A stretch of 64,000 nt of DNA from Sordaria brevicollis (taxonomy: Eukaryota; Ascomycota; Sordariomycetes; Sordariales; Sordariaceae). The translations under genes were made by a program, and so were the position numbers. A model generated the notes under the pieces. That model saw nothing but the letters and a program-made list of their open reading frames with translations. It did no database searches and was not told where the DNA came from. Positions 32,390 through 43,755 of the stretch are shown here, piece by piece; the first letter of the stretch is position 1, and each line of letters begins with the position of its first letter. The stretch lies in contig JAUTDP010000001.1 in NCBI GenBank assembly GCA_033439795.1, positions 4,278,001-4,342,000 on the forward strand, written 5' to 3'.

Positions 32390-33346
32390 ATGTCTAACAT
32401 GCCCGACCAACGAAGAGGTCCCTGGTCAGCAGGGGAGGATCAGCGACTCATCAAGTTGGTTAAGGATCTCGGACCGGGAAACTGGGTCAACGTTGCCCGT
32501 ATTCTCGGAACCAGAACCCCCAAGCAGTGCCGAGAGCGATGGCATCAAAACCTGAAGCCCGGGCTGAACCACGGACCTATGACACAGGAGGAGGCTGCTA
32601 TCATCGTTAGAGAGGTGGACTTGAAGGGCCCACGGTGGGCAGACATTGCCAGGAAGCTTCAGGGTCGCAGCGATAATGCCGTTAAGAACTACTGGAACGG
32701 CCTCAACAACCGCAAGAGGAATCAGCTCAGGAGACAGAGCGCACCAAGACGCGTGTCTGCCTCGGACGTTCTCAGAAGCAGCCCCGGACAACCACCAAGG
32801 GCACACATGCAACGTCCCATCAGATATCCTCAGGACATCTACACGGGTTCGAGGAGGCCATCCAGCCCCAGCAGCTTCAACGACAGCTTTTCTCATCGCG
32901 TCCACGAGTCCATCGAGTGGTTCCCTTCAAGGCCTCAGCACCAGCAACAGCAGCAGCCTCGATGCACCACTCCTTTCACACCTTCCTTCCCTCCATCACA
33001 TGTTTTTCCCACTGCCGACGGTTATCAAGAGAAGACCGAGTGCCAGAATGGCAACACTCTGCGGCTCTTGACACCACCTGCCTCGAGGCGTCTTGCCCCA
33101 TTCGGCACCTTGCCCTCTCCCACCACCTCGTCCATCGGAGACTTGGATGAGTTTGATCGTCGTCAGCTGGCCGCTTTCGCACCAGCGGCCTACCGTCGCC
33201 CAAGCCTTCCTTTCCCTCAGCAGTCATCATACTTCCCGTCTACCACTGAGTACCTGCCAACGGCTCCCAGCTCGCCTATTGCTTTGGTTCAACGAGACGA
33301 GAAGAACCACGCTAGGATTCCCGTCACTAGCCTCCTGTGCTCTTGA
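32390..33346 (+). CDS. R2R3 Myb DNA-binding protein, FlbD/RCA-1 type
   Basis: A single exon of 318 residues. ATG 32390 is the first in-frame ATG of an open frame that extends upstream without a stop to about 32,105. ATG 32399 (MPDQRRG) is a possible alternative. Two Myb repeats lie near residues 8-57 and 58-108. Repeat 1 has RRGPWSAGEDQRLIKLV with NWV and the recognition helix RTPKQCRERWHQNLKP; repeat 2 has W at RWADIARKL and the helix RSDNAVKNYWNGLNNR. This resembles Aspergillus FlbD and Neurospora RCA-1, regulators of conidiation. The second helix (NYWNGLNNRKRNQLRR) differs somewhat from the FlbD form I remember, so it may be a paralogue and I give no symbol. The rest is Ser/Pro/Gln-rich, with a QQQQQ run near residue 185, and likely disordered. 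It is nuclear by inference. Confidence 0.88.
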   Translation: MSNMPDQRRGPWSAGEDQRLIKLVKDLGPGNWVNVARILGTRTPKQCRERWHQNLKPGLNHGPMTQEEAAIIVREVDLKGPRWADIARKLQGRSDNAVKNYWNGLNNRKRNQLRRQSAPRRVSASDVLRSSPGQPPRAHMQRPIRYPQDIYTGSRRPSSPSSFNDSFSHRVHESIEWFPSRPQHQQQQQPRCTTPFTPSFPPSHVFPTADGYQEKTECQNGNTLRLLTPPASRRLAPFGTLPSPTTSSIGDLDEFDRRQLAAFAPAAYRRPSLPFPQQSSYFPSTTEYLPTAPSSPIALVQRDEKNHARIPVTSLLCS

Positions 33347-34097
33347 ACGAGTGGAGTCACCACAAACATCAACTACACACCATCATCATCATCATCATCG
33401 TGATATCCGCACAAGCGAAAGGCTAAACGGGAGTATCAAGAGGAGATCACATCAGCCATGTGGTAAGTTTTCCTTATAACAATGACTCTCATCAAATGCA
33501 CATGATGCTAACATAACACAATCAGATCAGAACGATGTAAAGCATCGTTGATGAGCTTGACGGTGAAATCACCGCGCTCATTTTATAGTCCCAATAGGAA
33601 GAAGAAATAAAGGGACCTGCATCTGTTGAAACTGCATGTAATCATAGCGAAAGGGAAAGGAAACCAGGGCCAGATGGCCTGACACGAAGGACGGAACACA
33701 TACATTTTCTTTATTTGTCGAGATACCCCCAATCCTTACACCTAGCAGATAATATTGAACTGCAGAGTTGTTGTACTCCAAACCAAGTCAAATCAAAAAA
33801 GAAAACCAGGTCTTACCAGAGACCAAATTATAGTACAATCTCTCTTGCGTCCAACAGTGAAAAATTCAACTCATTATTGCAAAACCGACACAGTCGGTGC
33901 GGTGAGCTGAGAATACTAAGAACAAATTTACTCCCACCAGTTCTCAAATTCCATCAAATGCTCGTCCAACATCCGTCATTCACCCCGTTACTACCTACCA
34001 GCACTCATCATCAGACATAATTCAGAAAAAAAATGACCATGTCGCCGTTTCCTTGTGTTCCCGTGATACACGAACCAAAACCAGGATCCCATCCCAT

Positions 34098-34121
34098 AGA
34101 AGGGGGGGAGGGGGGGGGGAG
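34098..34121 (+). repeat. G-rich run on the plus strand
   Basis: Two long G runs (seven and ten or more Gs) separated by a single A, flanked by AGAA and AGAATG. Several groups of three or more consecutive Gs are available, so a G-quadruplex is possible. Its function is unknown. Confidence 0.6.
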
Positions 34122-35273
34122 AATGTCGTGTTATACGAGAACCCTCTCCCTCCCCTCCCTTCCCGGGGTTCAAAGTGCTTCCTAGGTAGTACGACCTCGA
34201 CCTGAATGAACATTGAACATGCAAAATTGCTAAGTTTAGCATCACACACACACATTCATATGTAGCACATCTAATCCCCCCTCCCCTCGTCCCCAGGGCG
34301 CTCTGTGGTTATGAGTCCGGCTGACGTCTTTTTTGAGTCTGGCGTTCATTATTCTTCTGCTCTTCGAACGCCAGACGGCCCTGTTCTTCGTCACCTTCGA
34401 TAGCACAAGACTTTCATTAATCCCCGATCTCATTTTTAGGTTATTTTACGATCTGTGTTAGACAGAAGGGTGTCTTGTTTCTCGGGGTTCACTTCCTCTT
34501 TTTTGACTAGTCAAGTAAGTTTGACCGATTATGAACCGCAACACCGCAACTCCACACAATTTCAGCGTCAACACATATTTACAGAATGGCGGTCTTGTAC
34601 AGAGTGATCAAAATCGACGACATGAAATCTCCACAACACAAGCTCCGTATTACTAGATCGATGAGGAAGGTAAACCATGCGAGCTCATAGGTGAATCAAC
34701 TTTGCATGCTTGGCAACGGAAATTTGACCTGGTTTTGAACAAAAAAAGGCGGAGTTGAGCAAAGAACTGAACTGGAGGTGAGGAGTCAAGTGAAGTTAGT
34801 TCCGTTAGTTAATACTGTAGGAAAGAAGGCTCCGGAACAGAAGCAAAGAGCAAAGGAAGGAGGAAGTGGACACTAGAAAACTAAAAAAAAAGTGTTGGTG
34901 TTTGTTGGCACTGGCAACGGTGAAACTAGTTTCAGTACCTCGAGTTTCTCTGTTTCTCGGTTCTCCTGACGAAGTGCATGAAACTTGTGCCGTTTTTCTT
35001 TGACGAGTGGGTGTGTGCTCGCTAGAACAGCTTCGTTTGCGCGATTGCGGGAAAGGGTAGTTTAGTTTCTTGGTTTTGGTTTGGGCGCTAGCGTCGTGTG
35101 CTTGTGTATATTACACCGAAGGTTTCGGGGATGTCGGTGCTGTGATTTTGTATGGTGGGTGGATTTGCGCGGGCACAATATAGCGAATTGGCGGCGAGTT
35201 CCATACCGCAATTAGGGATGTCTTTTGTTTACGAGATAATGGACCCCATCATGGCATTCTTGGTAGGTGGGTG

Positions 35274-35277
<4 letters not shown>

Positions 35278-35330
<53 letters not shown>
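35278..35330 (+). repeat. 53-nt uninterrupted poly-T tract
   Basis: Every base from 35,278 to 35,330 is T, counted from the listing, with C before and GAG after. The exact length may be affected by sequencing slippage. It does not directly follow any recognised retroposed copy, and I see no target duplication around it. Confidence 0.9.
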
Positions 35331-35331
<1 letters not shown>

Positions 35332-36108
35332 AGCATGGTTTTCTTGGGTATGGATGTGTGCTTGGTACTATCATCGAGACGGGCGGTCAGAGGACATCTC
35401 AGGACGGTCTGTGAGACGACCGGAGTGAGATCCGAAACCTTCGCTCGAAACACAGCAGACACCTTCCCAATGCAAAAAGGGAAGCTCGAGTTCGGATGAG
35501 CGACTGGGATCATGGGCCCGGAGACATATAAAAACTTTGAGGGTGCAGCCAGCTCATCCACCCGACCTTACAAAAACGTAGCATGATAGACAACGACGGG
35601 GTAGCTGAAGGGGTAAACTTAGTGCACCAGATTTCGGCCGATCGGGTTACATGGGATAATTCGTGAACAAGGGGTAATAAGAGATGGGGAGTGGGGAATG
35701 AATGGATGGGGAGACCAAGGAATGAGAAGATGGATGAGGTGGATGGGCCCAAGTTGAGATTAATGCCTGAGAAAGGAGGAGGGGCCTCTGAGGGGGCAGA
35801 GGGGCAGCTAGATGGGCTTTCCAACGGTGCCGGAAAATGTCGCCGAGATAGCTTCGGAAAAAAAGTATCCGGATAGCAAAAGTTAGAAACATCGATATGA
35901 AGATCTGAGCTTGCGGTGGGGAATTTTGACTGGCCTCTCTCCGTCGTGAATACCATCAGGTTTTGGTTGAATTTGTTGAACGAAGACACGTGCGAAGTTT
36001 CGGAGACATAACAAGAGAAAAAGTCTCTTGGCGTCCTTGACGAAAGTGAGGGCCACACTGTGCTCCTACTTTTTACCTCCTCGGTCTTCTCGCTCACGCG
36101 TCACCATA

Positions 36109-36614
36109 GAGGCGGGCTAACCACAGACTCATGTTTTCCCTATACCTAGACCACTTAACCTATTTGGGTAGGAGTTTCCGTCATTTGATCTATCTTATCG
36201 GCCGCTAACATCTTGGCCCAAGATAAAGGCCGGGATTTGTTAGGCCTTAAATAATTTTCTTTGACAACTCGTCCAAAAAAAGGGCCGTGCGTGAGCCGTC
36301 AAATCCCTATAACCAAATTCCGGCTACACCAAATAACAACCTCTTAGAATATTGCAAAAGCTAAAGCCAGTCGTTGAAGCCTTTGGTCGTTGAAGCCTTT
36401 GGCCGTTGAAGCCTTTGGCCGTTGAAGCCTTTGGTCGTTGAAGCCTTTGGTCGTTGAACTACCGAGATTTTGGTCGTGTGTGCTGGGCACTAGGGCTACA
36501 GCTAATTCCTCCGCTGAAATTTTTTGTGTGGTGAAAAAATCGAAGAATCTTTTACCCAAATAGGTTAAGTAGTCTAGGTATAGGGAAAACATGAGTCTGT
36601 GGTTAGCCCGCCTC
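36109..36614. mobile_element. 506-bp non-autonomous TIR element (Mutator-like MITE candidate)
   Basis: The ends 36,109-36,170 and 36,553-36,614 are 62-bp inverted copies with one mismatch (GACCAC against GACTAC), starting GAGGCGGGCTAACCACAGAC. The element is flanked by a perfect 9-bp direct repeat GTCACCATA (36,100-36,108 and 36,615-36,623). Long terminal inverted repeats plus a 9-bp duplication fit Mutator-like elements. The interior encodes no transposase and holds a 16-bp minisatellite (36,371-36,456). A minus-strand frame across 36,344-36,622 lies mostly inside the element and is not a gene. There is little decay, so insertion looks fairly recent or the element has escaped RIP because it is short. 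Confidence 0.9.
36371..36456. repeat. 16-bp minisatellite inside the MITE
   Basis: About 5.4 head-to-tail copies of CGTTGAAGCCTTTGGT with one variable site (GGTC or GGCC). It lies in the right half of the inverted-repeat element. Confidence 0.9.
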
Positions 36615-36623
36615 GTCACCATA

Positions 36624-39600
36624 ACACGGGAATAATTACGGAGGTGTGGTCATGAGTAAGTTGTGATGAAAGTCAATCCGCCTTTTGGGCAAGCTTTCCT
36701 GGTCCAGGCGAAAAGTCGGTGATGAGTGAAGAAGCGTCTTATTTGCCTCACTTCTTCAGACCCAGCTTGTCCGCGATGGTGGGTACTTGCCATTTGGGAG
36801 TCCGCCAAAGTGTCGGCGGCAAACCCATCCGGGCAGGAACATCAATGTAGGTAAAAAAAAATTTTAAAAAAAAAACGTCATCATGCGCGGCCGTTGGGAA
36901 AGGAAATCGAAATGGTTTGATTTTTTAGTGCATCGTGGTTGCCCAAATCGCAAAGTGCAAGAGGGAGGTGTGGCTCGGTGGGTAAAAGGGGGCATGAGCC
37001 ATTGACGGGACTGTAGATCCCTCCCCACAATTCGTAACGGTGTTCCAGTTGATGGCATCGTTGTGGCCTGTGTGGTGGTGAGGGTGGACTTGGATCCCAA
37101 GAAGGAGCTCCTTCCTTCATCTCCTTTTTGGGTTCTGTGGGCTCGATCTCTGCAGCGCTGGAGAAGGCATTCGGATCGGGCCCCGTAGTTGGAGCCATAT
37201 TGTGGGACTACCAATTGTTGATCGTAGATTAGGTATCGTGGGACTTGTCAAAATCGCCTCGTGGTGATGATGCCCTTGTTCACGATGCCCATGGAAGCCA
37301 TGCGCGATGTCGATGCTTGGTGCTGATGCCCATTAAAATGGCGATGTCTCGATGCTTTGCGTTATTTCCATGCCGTTTACACGAGACCGGGGGTCTTCCC
37401 ACCTGGCCACACCTTGGGACACGGTTCAGAGCCGGGGAACTGCACGGATGCATATAGATGGAACTTTGAACGGACAAGAGGAAAAACACAGTAAACCGTT
37501 CGCTTTTGATGCGACTGTTATGGTACTGTCTCGTCTTGTAAGGGTTACTGCCCGCCCGTGCCGTTGCGGTGGAAGGAAGGCTGGAAGCACGGCCAGTGTT
37601 TTCTAGAGCGCATAGAGTTCCCCGTCCCGTCCATCTGTAATGTGGCACGGGCGCCAGAGCCGTACCGGCGGATCGGCTCCCTTTTCTGGCGGGGGTCCAG
37701 ACTCGACGAGAAGGACAGGGTTGCAACGCGGACGTCAGAGCGTCACTGATTGATCGACGTGAACGGCCAACATTCCCAATCCAGTTTCGGACGAACCGTT
37801 CTGCCGTCCTCCTCTTCTGCTAACTGAATGCTAATAACGGAATCTCTCCGGTCCGTTTCACCGTTGATGGTGGTCTGTGTGAACAGTCTCGATGCAGTGT
37901 TTCCTCTCGCTTCTTGGTTCCGTCCGCTCTCTCTTCATTTTTTCTTCACACAACACAGTGATGAGTAAGTGAGTCGCACGCATCTCCAAACCAATTCTTC
38001 CACCATGCAGCCCCTATCCAATCCAGAATCAACTGAAGCGAATTCCGAATTTCCTTAGGCGAATGTCTTATCTTATTGGCTGTCAACTCAACAAAAAAGA
38101 AGCTCACGAACGTCCAGGCATTGACAGCAACATCCAACATCCTAGCATCACATCACCTTCCCACCATCAGGGTACCACTTCACAAAGCCCTGCCTATATC
38201 AGACTCTCGACATTTGGCCCCGAATCGAGCATTGAACAGCGCTCTCAGTCAGAGTGGATGAAGCAGGACCCCGCGTTGCAGGCCCTTCTAAGATACGAAC
38301 CCGAAACCGACCTCGAGGACACCCAAAGGGAGCGGCCGCGACAAGGGGGGGCGGCCATATTGCAGAGAGACGAAATGCAATAACTTTTGGGGGACGATAA
38401 AACGGTCGTATTAAAAGCCAGGATTCCTGCTCTTGTCGGCAGCCGCAAGGTGGTGGTTGAGGTGGGACAAGGTGACGAGGCACAACCGGGGGTGACGCCC
38501 CAACCCATGAAGCGGGGACCAAGTGCAACGTCGGGAACGCCAGGTCGGCGACCTCGCGCAACGTCGACATCACCAAACGCCGCCAAACGCACCCAAAATG
38601 TCTGTGCTCCCCGCTGTAGATCCCGCAAATGCAATGTAAATATTGCATTTGCTATTCTCGGCGCTCCAAAGTCACAGCTCCCAAAACCGCCCTGTCCTTG
38701 TTCTGGCCGTCGGTCGACTCGAGTTTTTACATCAGCATCAACACCGGCCTCACTAATTCGACGGATTACGCATTTTCTTCGCAAGTGTACCTGTTTATGT
38801 ACGCGGGATGGCCATTCCATTTTGCCCAACAACGGAAGAGCAACAACCTAACCCATTTTAAACTCATTCTATCCATGCAAGATCGCAACCTTGAGATCCC
38901 GCCGACGTGACACAAGACAGAGCGGCCTTTTGGTTGCTGGTCGTCCAAGCCCTGGATATCCTCCATTGGCCCATCGACCCGATATCGTTCATGCGACTGG
39001 ATGACTGACTGCTTGATTAACCCATTTTTTCACGCTGCCAGCAACCACCACAAGAGTCACCAACGAAGTTCGCCGAATTTAGTCCCAACGGTAGCCGTTT
39101 CCTAGCTTGCGCCTGGCAAGGCACCTCATACAAACGAAAAATACACTTTTGTTTGTTCTCGCCAACAACAACAAAACACATTGTTGACAAGCCCCCGAGC
39201 CCCCCCGATCGGGTTGAAGCCCGGAGCGGTTACCCTTGTTGCCATGTGCGTCGCACGAAGAGCGCGCCTCCGTTCTTGCAACAAGTACAGTCTTACCTTG
39301 AACACAGTGTCGCTGGACTTCTCCCCAAACGGACCGAAAAGCTGGCTCACTCACCGTTAGTGACCGTGGCACCCTTGCGCGGCGTCTGGCATCCAAAGCA
39401 GCCTTCAGGGAGTCGTGACCCCCGCGATTGGCAAGGGGGGGAAAGGTCAGATGCAAGGGCTAGTATACAACACCAGACAAAAACGGTGCACCAGGCAATG
39501 TCAACAACGCTTCCGCGAAATCCACTCTGCGCAGCAAACCCACTCTCACACATGGGGTGTTCAGCAGGACAAGGGGGTTGAGACTTGAGAGAGAAGGGAC

Positions 39601-41061
39601 AGCTCCGTCTCCGTTCTTCCTGAAGTGTTCCATGCTCCGTCTTTCTGACCGTTCTTTGGGTCGTGCCGGGGTCTTGTGTACAGCAACGTGTGCTTGGTTC
39701 CCTTTTCCGTACCTGCCGGTGCCCGGTGTACAGTACACTGTCCGGCGCCCGCAGCGATCACAGGCCAGGCTTGCTCTCTCGCTCTCACCCTCTCTCGCCC
39801 AGCAGCCAGAGGTCCCCAGGTCACCCAGGCTTCAGGCCCGATATGTTTCGGTATGAGGCGTCCGTTACGAGACTGCCGAAGAGCGGCGCCTATCTCGTCA
39901 TCTGCCAGGTTTCAGTTCGCGGATCTGGATGTATCCGAGAAGAGGATCCCCGATAGGGATTGGTCAAGAATGGGCCCTTTCCGAGCTGACCTATCGTAGC
40001 CCTCGTTTGGTCCCCAAGGGTTCCTCACCAGTTCCCTAGTAACGGTAACGACTGGATGTTCCAACAGCCTCATCGCCGAGAACTAATCGAGACCAAATGA
40101 ACGAAACCCCAACACAATGGCATCCCACAACGACATTTTTCTCATCTCTGGCTCTCAATCACCCGGTGGAGGTGGAGATGCTGAAATGGATATCCAACAC
40201 CAACGGATCGGGGCAATCAAAACTTTCTCAACCTCAAGCCAACAAACTATATCATCATGCTTTCGTCATCGGAAACTTTTTAACGCTTGCTAGTGCAAAG
40301 TCGGTCAAAGTGGGATGAGACATCACCAAAATGTAGCCCCTTGTTGTTGCTGTGCATAGGATACACAGCGGAAGAGAAAAGGCACAGCCGCGAAGGCTAT
40401 CCGGCTCTATCGTCTACCTAGTACCTACATATCAGCTCCGCGGCAACAGCCGGTACATATCCGCCCTTTTCACACATGAACTCGAGGGAAAAAGATTAGA
40501 GGGTGACCATGTTCAACGCTACGCACTCCTGTTGGCTGCAAATTCATTCCCGCCAGAGAGACTTTCAATATCAGGAAGATCACCGGCACCGAAGCATGGG
40601 CCCGGTGATGACATACCGGGGAAGTAGTCCTTGGTGATATACCAAACCCTTGTGATTGGTGTCACCAAATCTGCCTCAGTCTTTGATTTTGACTTTGGTC
40701 GTTGGTGATGGTTGGTGCCTCCCGCTCGCTCCTGCAAACAAGCGTCACAAGCGTTGTTGCACCAGCCGACGAACACAGAGATCCAGTGGGACTCCGTCGG
40801 GTGTCTGTGTGTCTGTGCTTCTTTGTGCTATGGTTTCTGCTTTTCTTTTTCCCCAAATGTCTCGCAAAAGAATATTCGCTGCAAGTTACCAAACCCATCA
40901 AACCATTATCAACTGGGAAATGCCTTGACAATGCAGTTGTCGTTCGGACAGAGTTGCATTGCACGGGCACTGCGCTACAACTGCACTGGGCTGCACTGCA
41001 AATCCCAAGCATTTGCAGCAGGCTGCTACTTAGAAGCCATTTCTAGCGAGTACAACCATAT
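36624..41061. other. Intergenic region between the MITE and the tRNA gene
   Basis: 4.4 kb without a supportable protein gene. Frames at 38,063-38,383 and 38,387-38,851 (+) and 38,245-38,832 (-) overlap on opposite strands and lack convincing motifs. Near 36,855-36,876 there is an A/T homopolymer patch, and just before the tRNA (about 40,958-41,005) short GCACTGC/CTGCACT words recur. Confidence 0.5.
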
Positions 41062-41149
41062 CCCCTTGTGGTGTAGTTGGCTATCACGTTCGGCTGTAAT
41101 TGTATGATTGTATACCGAAAGGTCACCGGCTCGATTCCGGTCGAGGGGA
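41062..41149 (+). tRNA. tRNA-Tyr (GTA) with a 14-nt intron
   Basis: The cloverleaf can be drawn fully. Acceptor stem CCCCTTG (41,062-41,068) pairs with CGAGGGG (41,142-41,148), with discriminator A at 41,149. The D arm is 41,071-41,087. The anticodon stem is TTCGG/CCGAA (41,089-41,093 with 41,115-41,119), and the T arm ACCGG/CCGGT carries the loop CTCGATT. The loop begins C-T-G-T-A-A, so with U33 the anticodon is GTA (41,096-41,098). A 14-nt intron (41,100-41,113) lies at the canonical site one base 3' of the anticodon. The C1-G72 pair and A73 are the eukaryotic TyrRS identity elements and support tyrosine. Box A-like TGGTGTAGTTGG and box B-like GGCTCGATTCC are internal promoters. The D arm resembles those of Val/Gln tRNAs, a reason for slight caution. 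Confidence 0.88.
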
Positions 41150-41154
41150 AATTC

Positions 41155-41166
41155 TTTTCTTATTTT
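41155..41166 (+). terminator. RNA polymerase III T-run downstream of tRNA-Tyr
   Basis: TTTT, then TTATTTTTA, begins six bases after the tRNA 3' end, the usual position for pol III termination. Confidence 0.75.
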
Positions 41167-42870
41167 TACTTTTCTTTTTTGCTCTGAATCCTCTTTTTTA
41201 CTCTTTGTCCGTTTCCCCCTGTTTGCTCGTTTTCCTTTTTTCTTTTCTTTTCTGTTGTATTGTCGGTGTTTACCATCACCACCGCGGGGCCTCTTCGTTC
41301 CTTTTGTACGCCTACAGCAATTTCATCATTGCTTTTTTTGCCGCCTGACTCTATATCATACTCTCGTTTCACATCGGACTTTCTCCACTTCTTTTTTAGC
41401 TTTTGCGATCTCACTTTCAGATCTCATGGTGTCGAGATCTCGGGTCCCCGATTGACCGGCCCTCCAGAGAATGAGAGATCACACAGCGTAATGTTAGATT
41501 TGCATGGTGCACCGTATGTATTCTTGTTCATCGATACTTTACCGTTTTTCGCCTTTTGAACCCTCATGAACCCCTATCCACGGATCATTTTCGCTATCAA
41601 CCCTTGCCCAAATGACAACTTTCGTTCCATCATATTATCATCATTGCACATTTGCAATATCCAGCATTACAAGGTCTTTGCTTTTTTTTTACCCTTAACC
41701 AGAACGCAACACAGCCTGATCTCCGCCCGCTGGGTACGAACCCTACATGAACTAACATGAACCAGCCCAGTACGTACCTTCTGATTCTGATAATCATTTT
41801 GCCGCCACAGCAATATTTCTCTCTCTCTCTTCGGTCCCGGGGCTATGGCTGTGGGTTTGCGAAATTCAAGCCCACCTGTCGGGGTACATTTTACATAGTA
41901 TTTGCTTCTTGCAAGTTGCCTCGTGGACACTCCTCGGGGACCACACCATAATACGGACGGACGGACAGACAGACGGATATTGACATAATCACTTGCCACA
42001 TCAGGCTGTATGCCGTTGGTCAACAAAAAATAAAAAAAGAAAGGATACCTCAGGCTTGAGATTACATTAGATACGAATATTTATGAGAAAGTGTTCGAGT
42101 GGATGGGCGGATTGGGTTGTGGCATCCAGTCGCATCTCGAGGACCACCACGGTTTGACGGAAGACGGATGAGTTGGGGTAAAGAACCCGCTTTACCCCTG
42201 ATCTGACTGGAAGTCGCTCACTCATGCTGGCCCCCCTTGTCTTTATTGACACTCGTGCCTCTCCTTGCTTCACGACGGCAAGCCTCGTCGTTCACGGAGA
42301 AGGTCAGTACAGTTTCCGTCTAGGTCTTTGACGGTGGATAGGCGAGAAATGGGAATGTGAGAAGGTGTGGGTGGAGCCTTACTTTACAAGAGCTGAAATG
42401 AGGAACTAGCAAGTGAAGGGCAGCCAACAGCGCAAGACCCAAAAGGATTTGAAGGCCTTGTGAACTGATCGGATTAGACACTGTCTACTCTCTGTGGAAA
42501 CGGCCTCAGATGTCAGGTACACGAGATATCCATTCATCGGACAGGAAGTGTCCAGTCCAGTGCCAGCTTGAGCATGGGAAAGTTAAGATCTTCATGGACT
42601 TCTTCTCACCCGCTCACCCACTCGAAAGGTCCACAGACTCAACATCGCCCCCGTTACCAATCTTTGGTAGACAGTATGATATTCCATTCAGGATGACCAA
42701 TTGATGTTCATCCTCTTGCCGCAATGTCCCGAAGTAATGGATGGGGAGGCGAGTGTGTAGTACCGAGGAGACACACGGGTACATGCCCCTTTCCACTCTG
42801 AGATCTAGATAGGTTCGCCACTTGTGAGTCTTCATACCATATTTGCTAGCTCTTCACTCACACGGAGAGC
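41167..42870. other. Intergenic region between tRNA-Tyr and the tandem arrays
   Basis: 1.7 kb. The first 300 bp is very T/C-rich on the plus strand. A GGAC/AGAC tetranucleotide patch lies at about 41,953-41,976. Frames here are low-complexity Phe/Ser-rich reads of the pyrimidine tract, so no gene is called. Confidence 0.5.
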
Positions 42871-43420
42871 ATGATCCAGCGTGAAACCGTGAGGAGCAAA
42901 AGTCTCTTTGCCACTTGGATCTTCGAAAGGTACCTGCATGAGAACGCGCGGAAGAAGTCAGGAGGGCAGGAAGGGGATTGTCAGTTTCCACACCCACCGC
43001 TCTGGCGAACCTTGAGACACTCCGGATTCGTAGCTCGCTCACGCTTCACACCATATCAAGCTAGTTCCAACTTGAAACCGTGAATACCGAAAGTCTCTTT
43101 GCCACTTGGATCTTCGAAAGGTACTTGAAAAGTGATCCTGTGGCCCAGCCAGAAGGGCGTGGGGGATAGTCAAAGTTACCTCCCACTCCTCCTCTGGAGA
43201 CTTGGACACGAGACACTCTACATTCTTCCTAAGCAAAGAACCATCGTGAAATCGTGACTACCGTAAGTCTTTTATTTGCCACTTGAACATTCACAACGGT
43301 ACATAAGTAATGGACATGTGGCCAGCCAGGTGGACTATTGGACACTTTCACCCACACTTCTATGGACACTTTTCTCCACAGACGTTGAACACGAGACACT
43401 CGAGATTTTCATCTTGTAGA
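42871..43420 (+). repeat. Degenerate tandem array, three units of about 175-190 bp
   Basis: The units share a head like GTGAAACCGTGAnnA, then AAGTCTCTTTGCCACTTGGA and TTCGAAAGGTACnTG, a middle with GGCCAGCCAG-like and CCACTCCT-like words, and a tail GACACGAGACACTC. Heads start at 42,881, 43,072 and 43,246, giving periods of 191 and 174 bp. Units 1 and 2 are closest in the head and unit 3 is the most diverged. There is no coding pattern. Confidence 0.85.
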
Positions 43421-43538
43421 GAGACGATCTTGCATAAATCCTCTGCTGCCTAGACCAGCCTGATCTGCTGGGGCCATGTGAGAGGCACTCAACAGTCCTT
43501 TGTCTGTCTCGTCTGGTCTACTAGTGCCTGGATATCTC

Positions 43539-43755
43539 ACAACGTGCATGCCTATAGGCCTTTCGTCTCCCACTGCTTTCCGATATTGGCTTACACACAG
43601 TAGAGCTGGAGGGAGGTAAATGACGTGAATTCTACAACGTGCGTGCCTAGATAGTGAATAACCAGTCTCTTCTTCCTGTGACGCTCTTTGGCTTACGCGG
43701 GGGAGGAGGTAAACGCGTGAATTCCACAACGTGCACTACCTATCTAGGTATCTTG
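43539..43755 (+). repeat. Second degenerate tandem array, about 93-bp period
   Basis: ACAACGTGC recurs at 43,539, 43,634 and 43,726, each time preceded (second and third copies) by GTGAATTC and a GGGAGG-AGGTAAA word and followed by a CCTA-type sequence. Two full units and a partial third are seen. It lies about 120 bp after the first array but shares no obvious sequence with it. Confidence 0.8.

Larger units (their letters stand above)
33347..36099. other. Intergenic region downstream of the Myb gene
   Basis: 2.75 kb with the Myb 3' UTR at its left, including a CAT trinucleotide run at about 33,381-33,399. It also holds a G-rich run at 34,098-34,121 and the 53-nt poly-T at 35,278-35,330. A 195-codon frame at 35,510-36,097 minus lacks an ATG start and motifs, so it is not called. 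No gene is supported. Confidence 0.5.

Noticed and set aside
35510..36097. 195-codon minus-strand frame
   Set aside because: Begins at GTG, no domain, low-complexity Ser/Pro content and partly a read of repeated GGATGG words.
38387..38851. Possible Zn2Cys6 regulator (CAPRCRSRKC read)
   Set aside because: Cys spacing does not fit C-x2-C-x6-C, no ATG opens the frame, and a frame of similar length runs on the opposite strand.
42871..43755. CRISPR-like array
   Set aside because: Units are long, diverged and have no regular short repeat-spacer pattern, and the host is a eukaryote.
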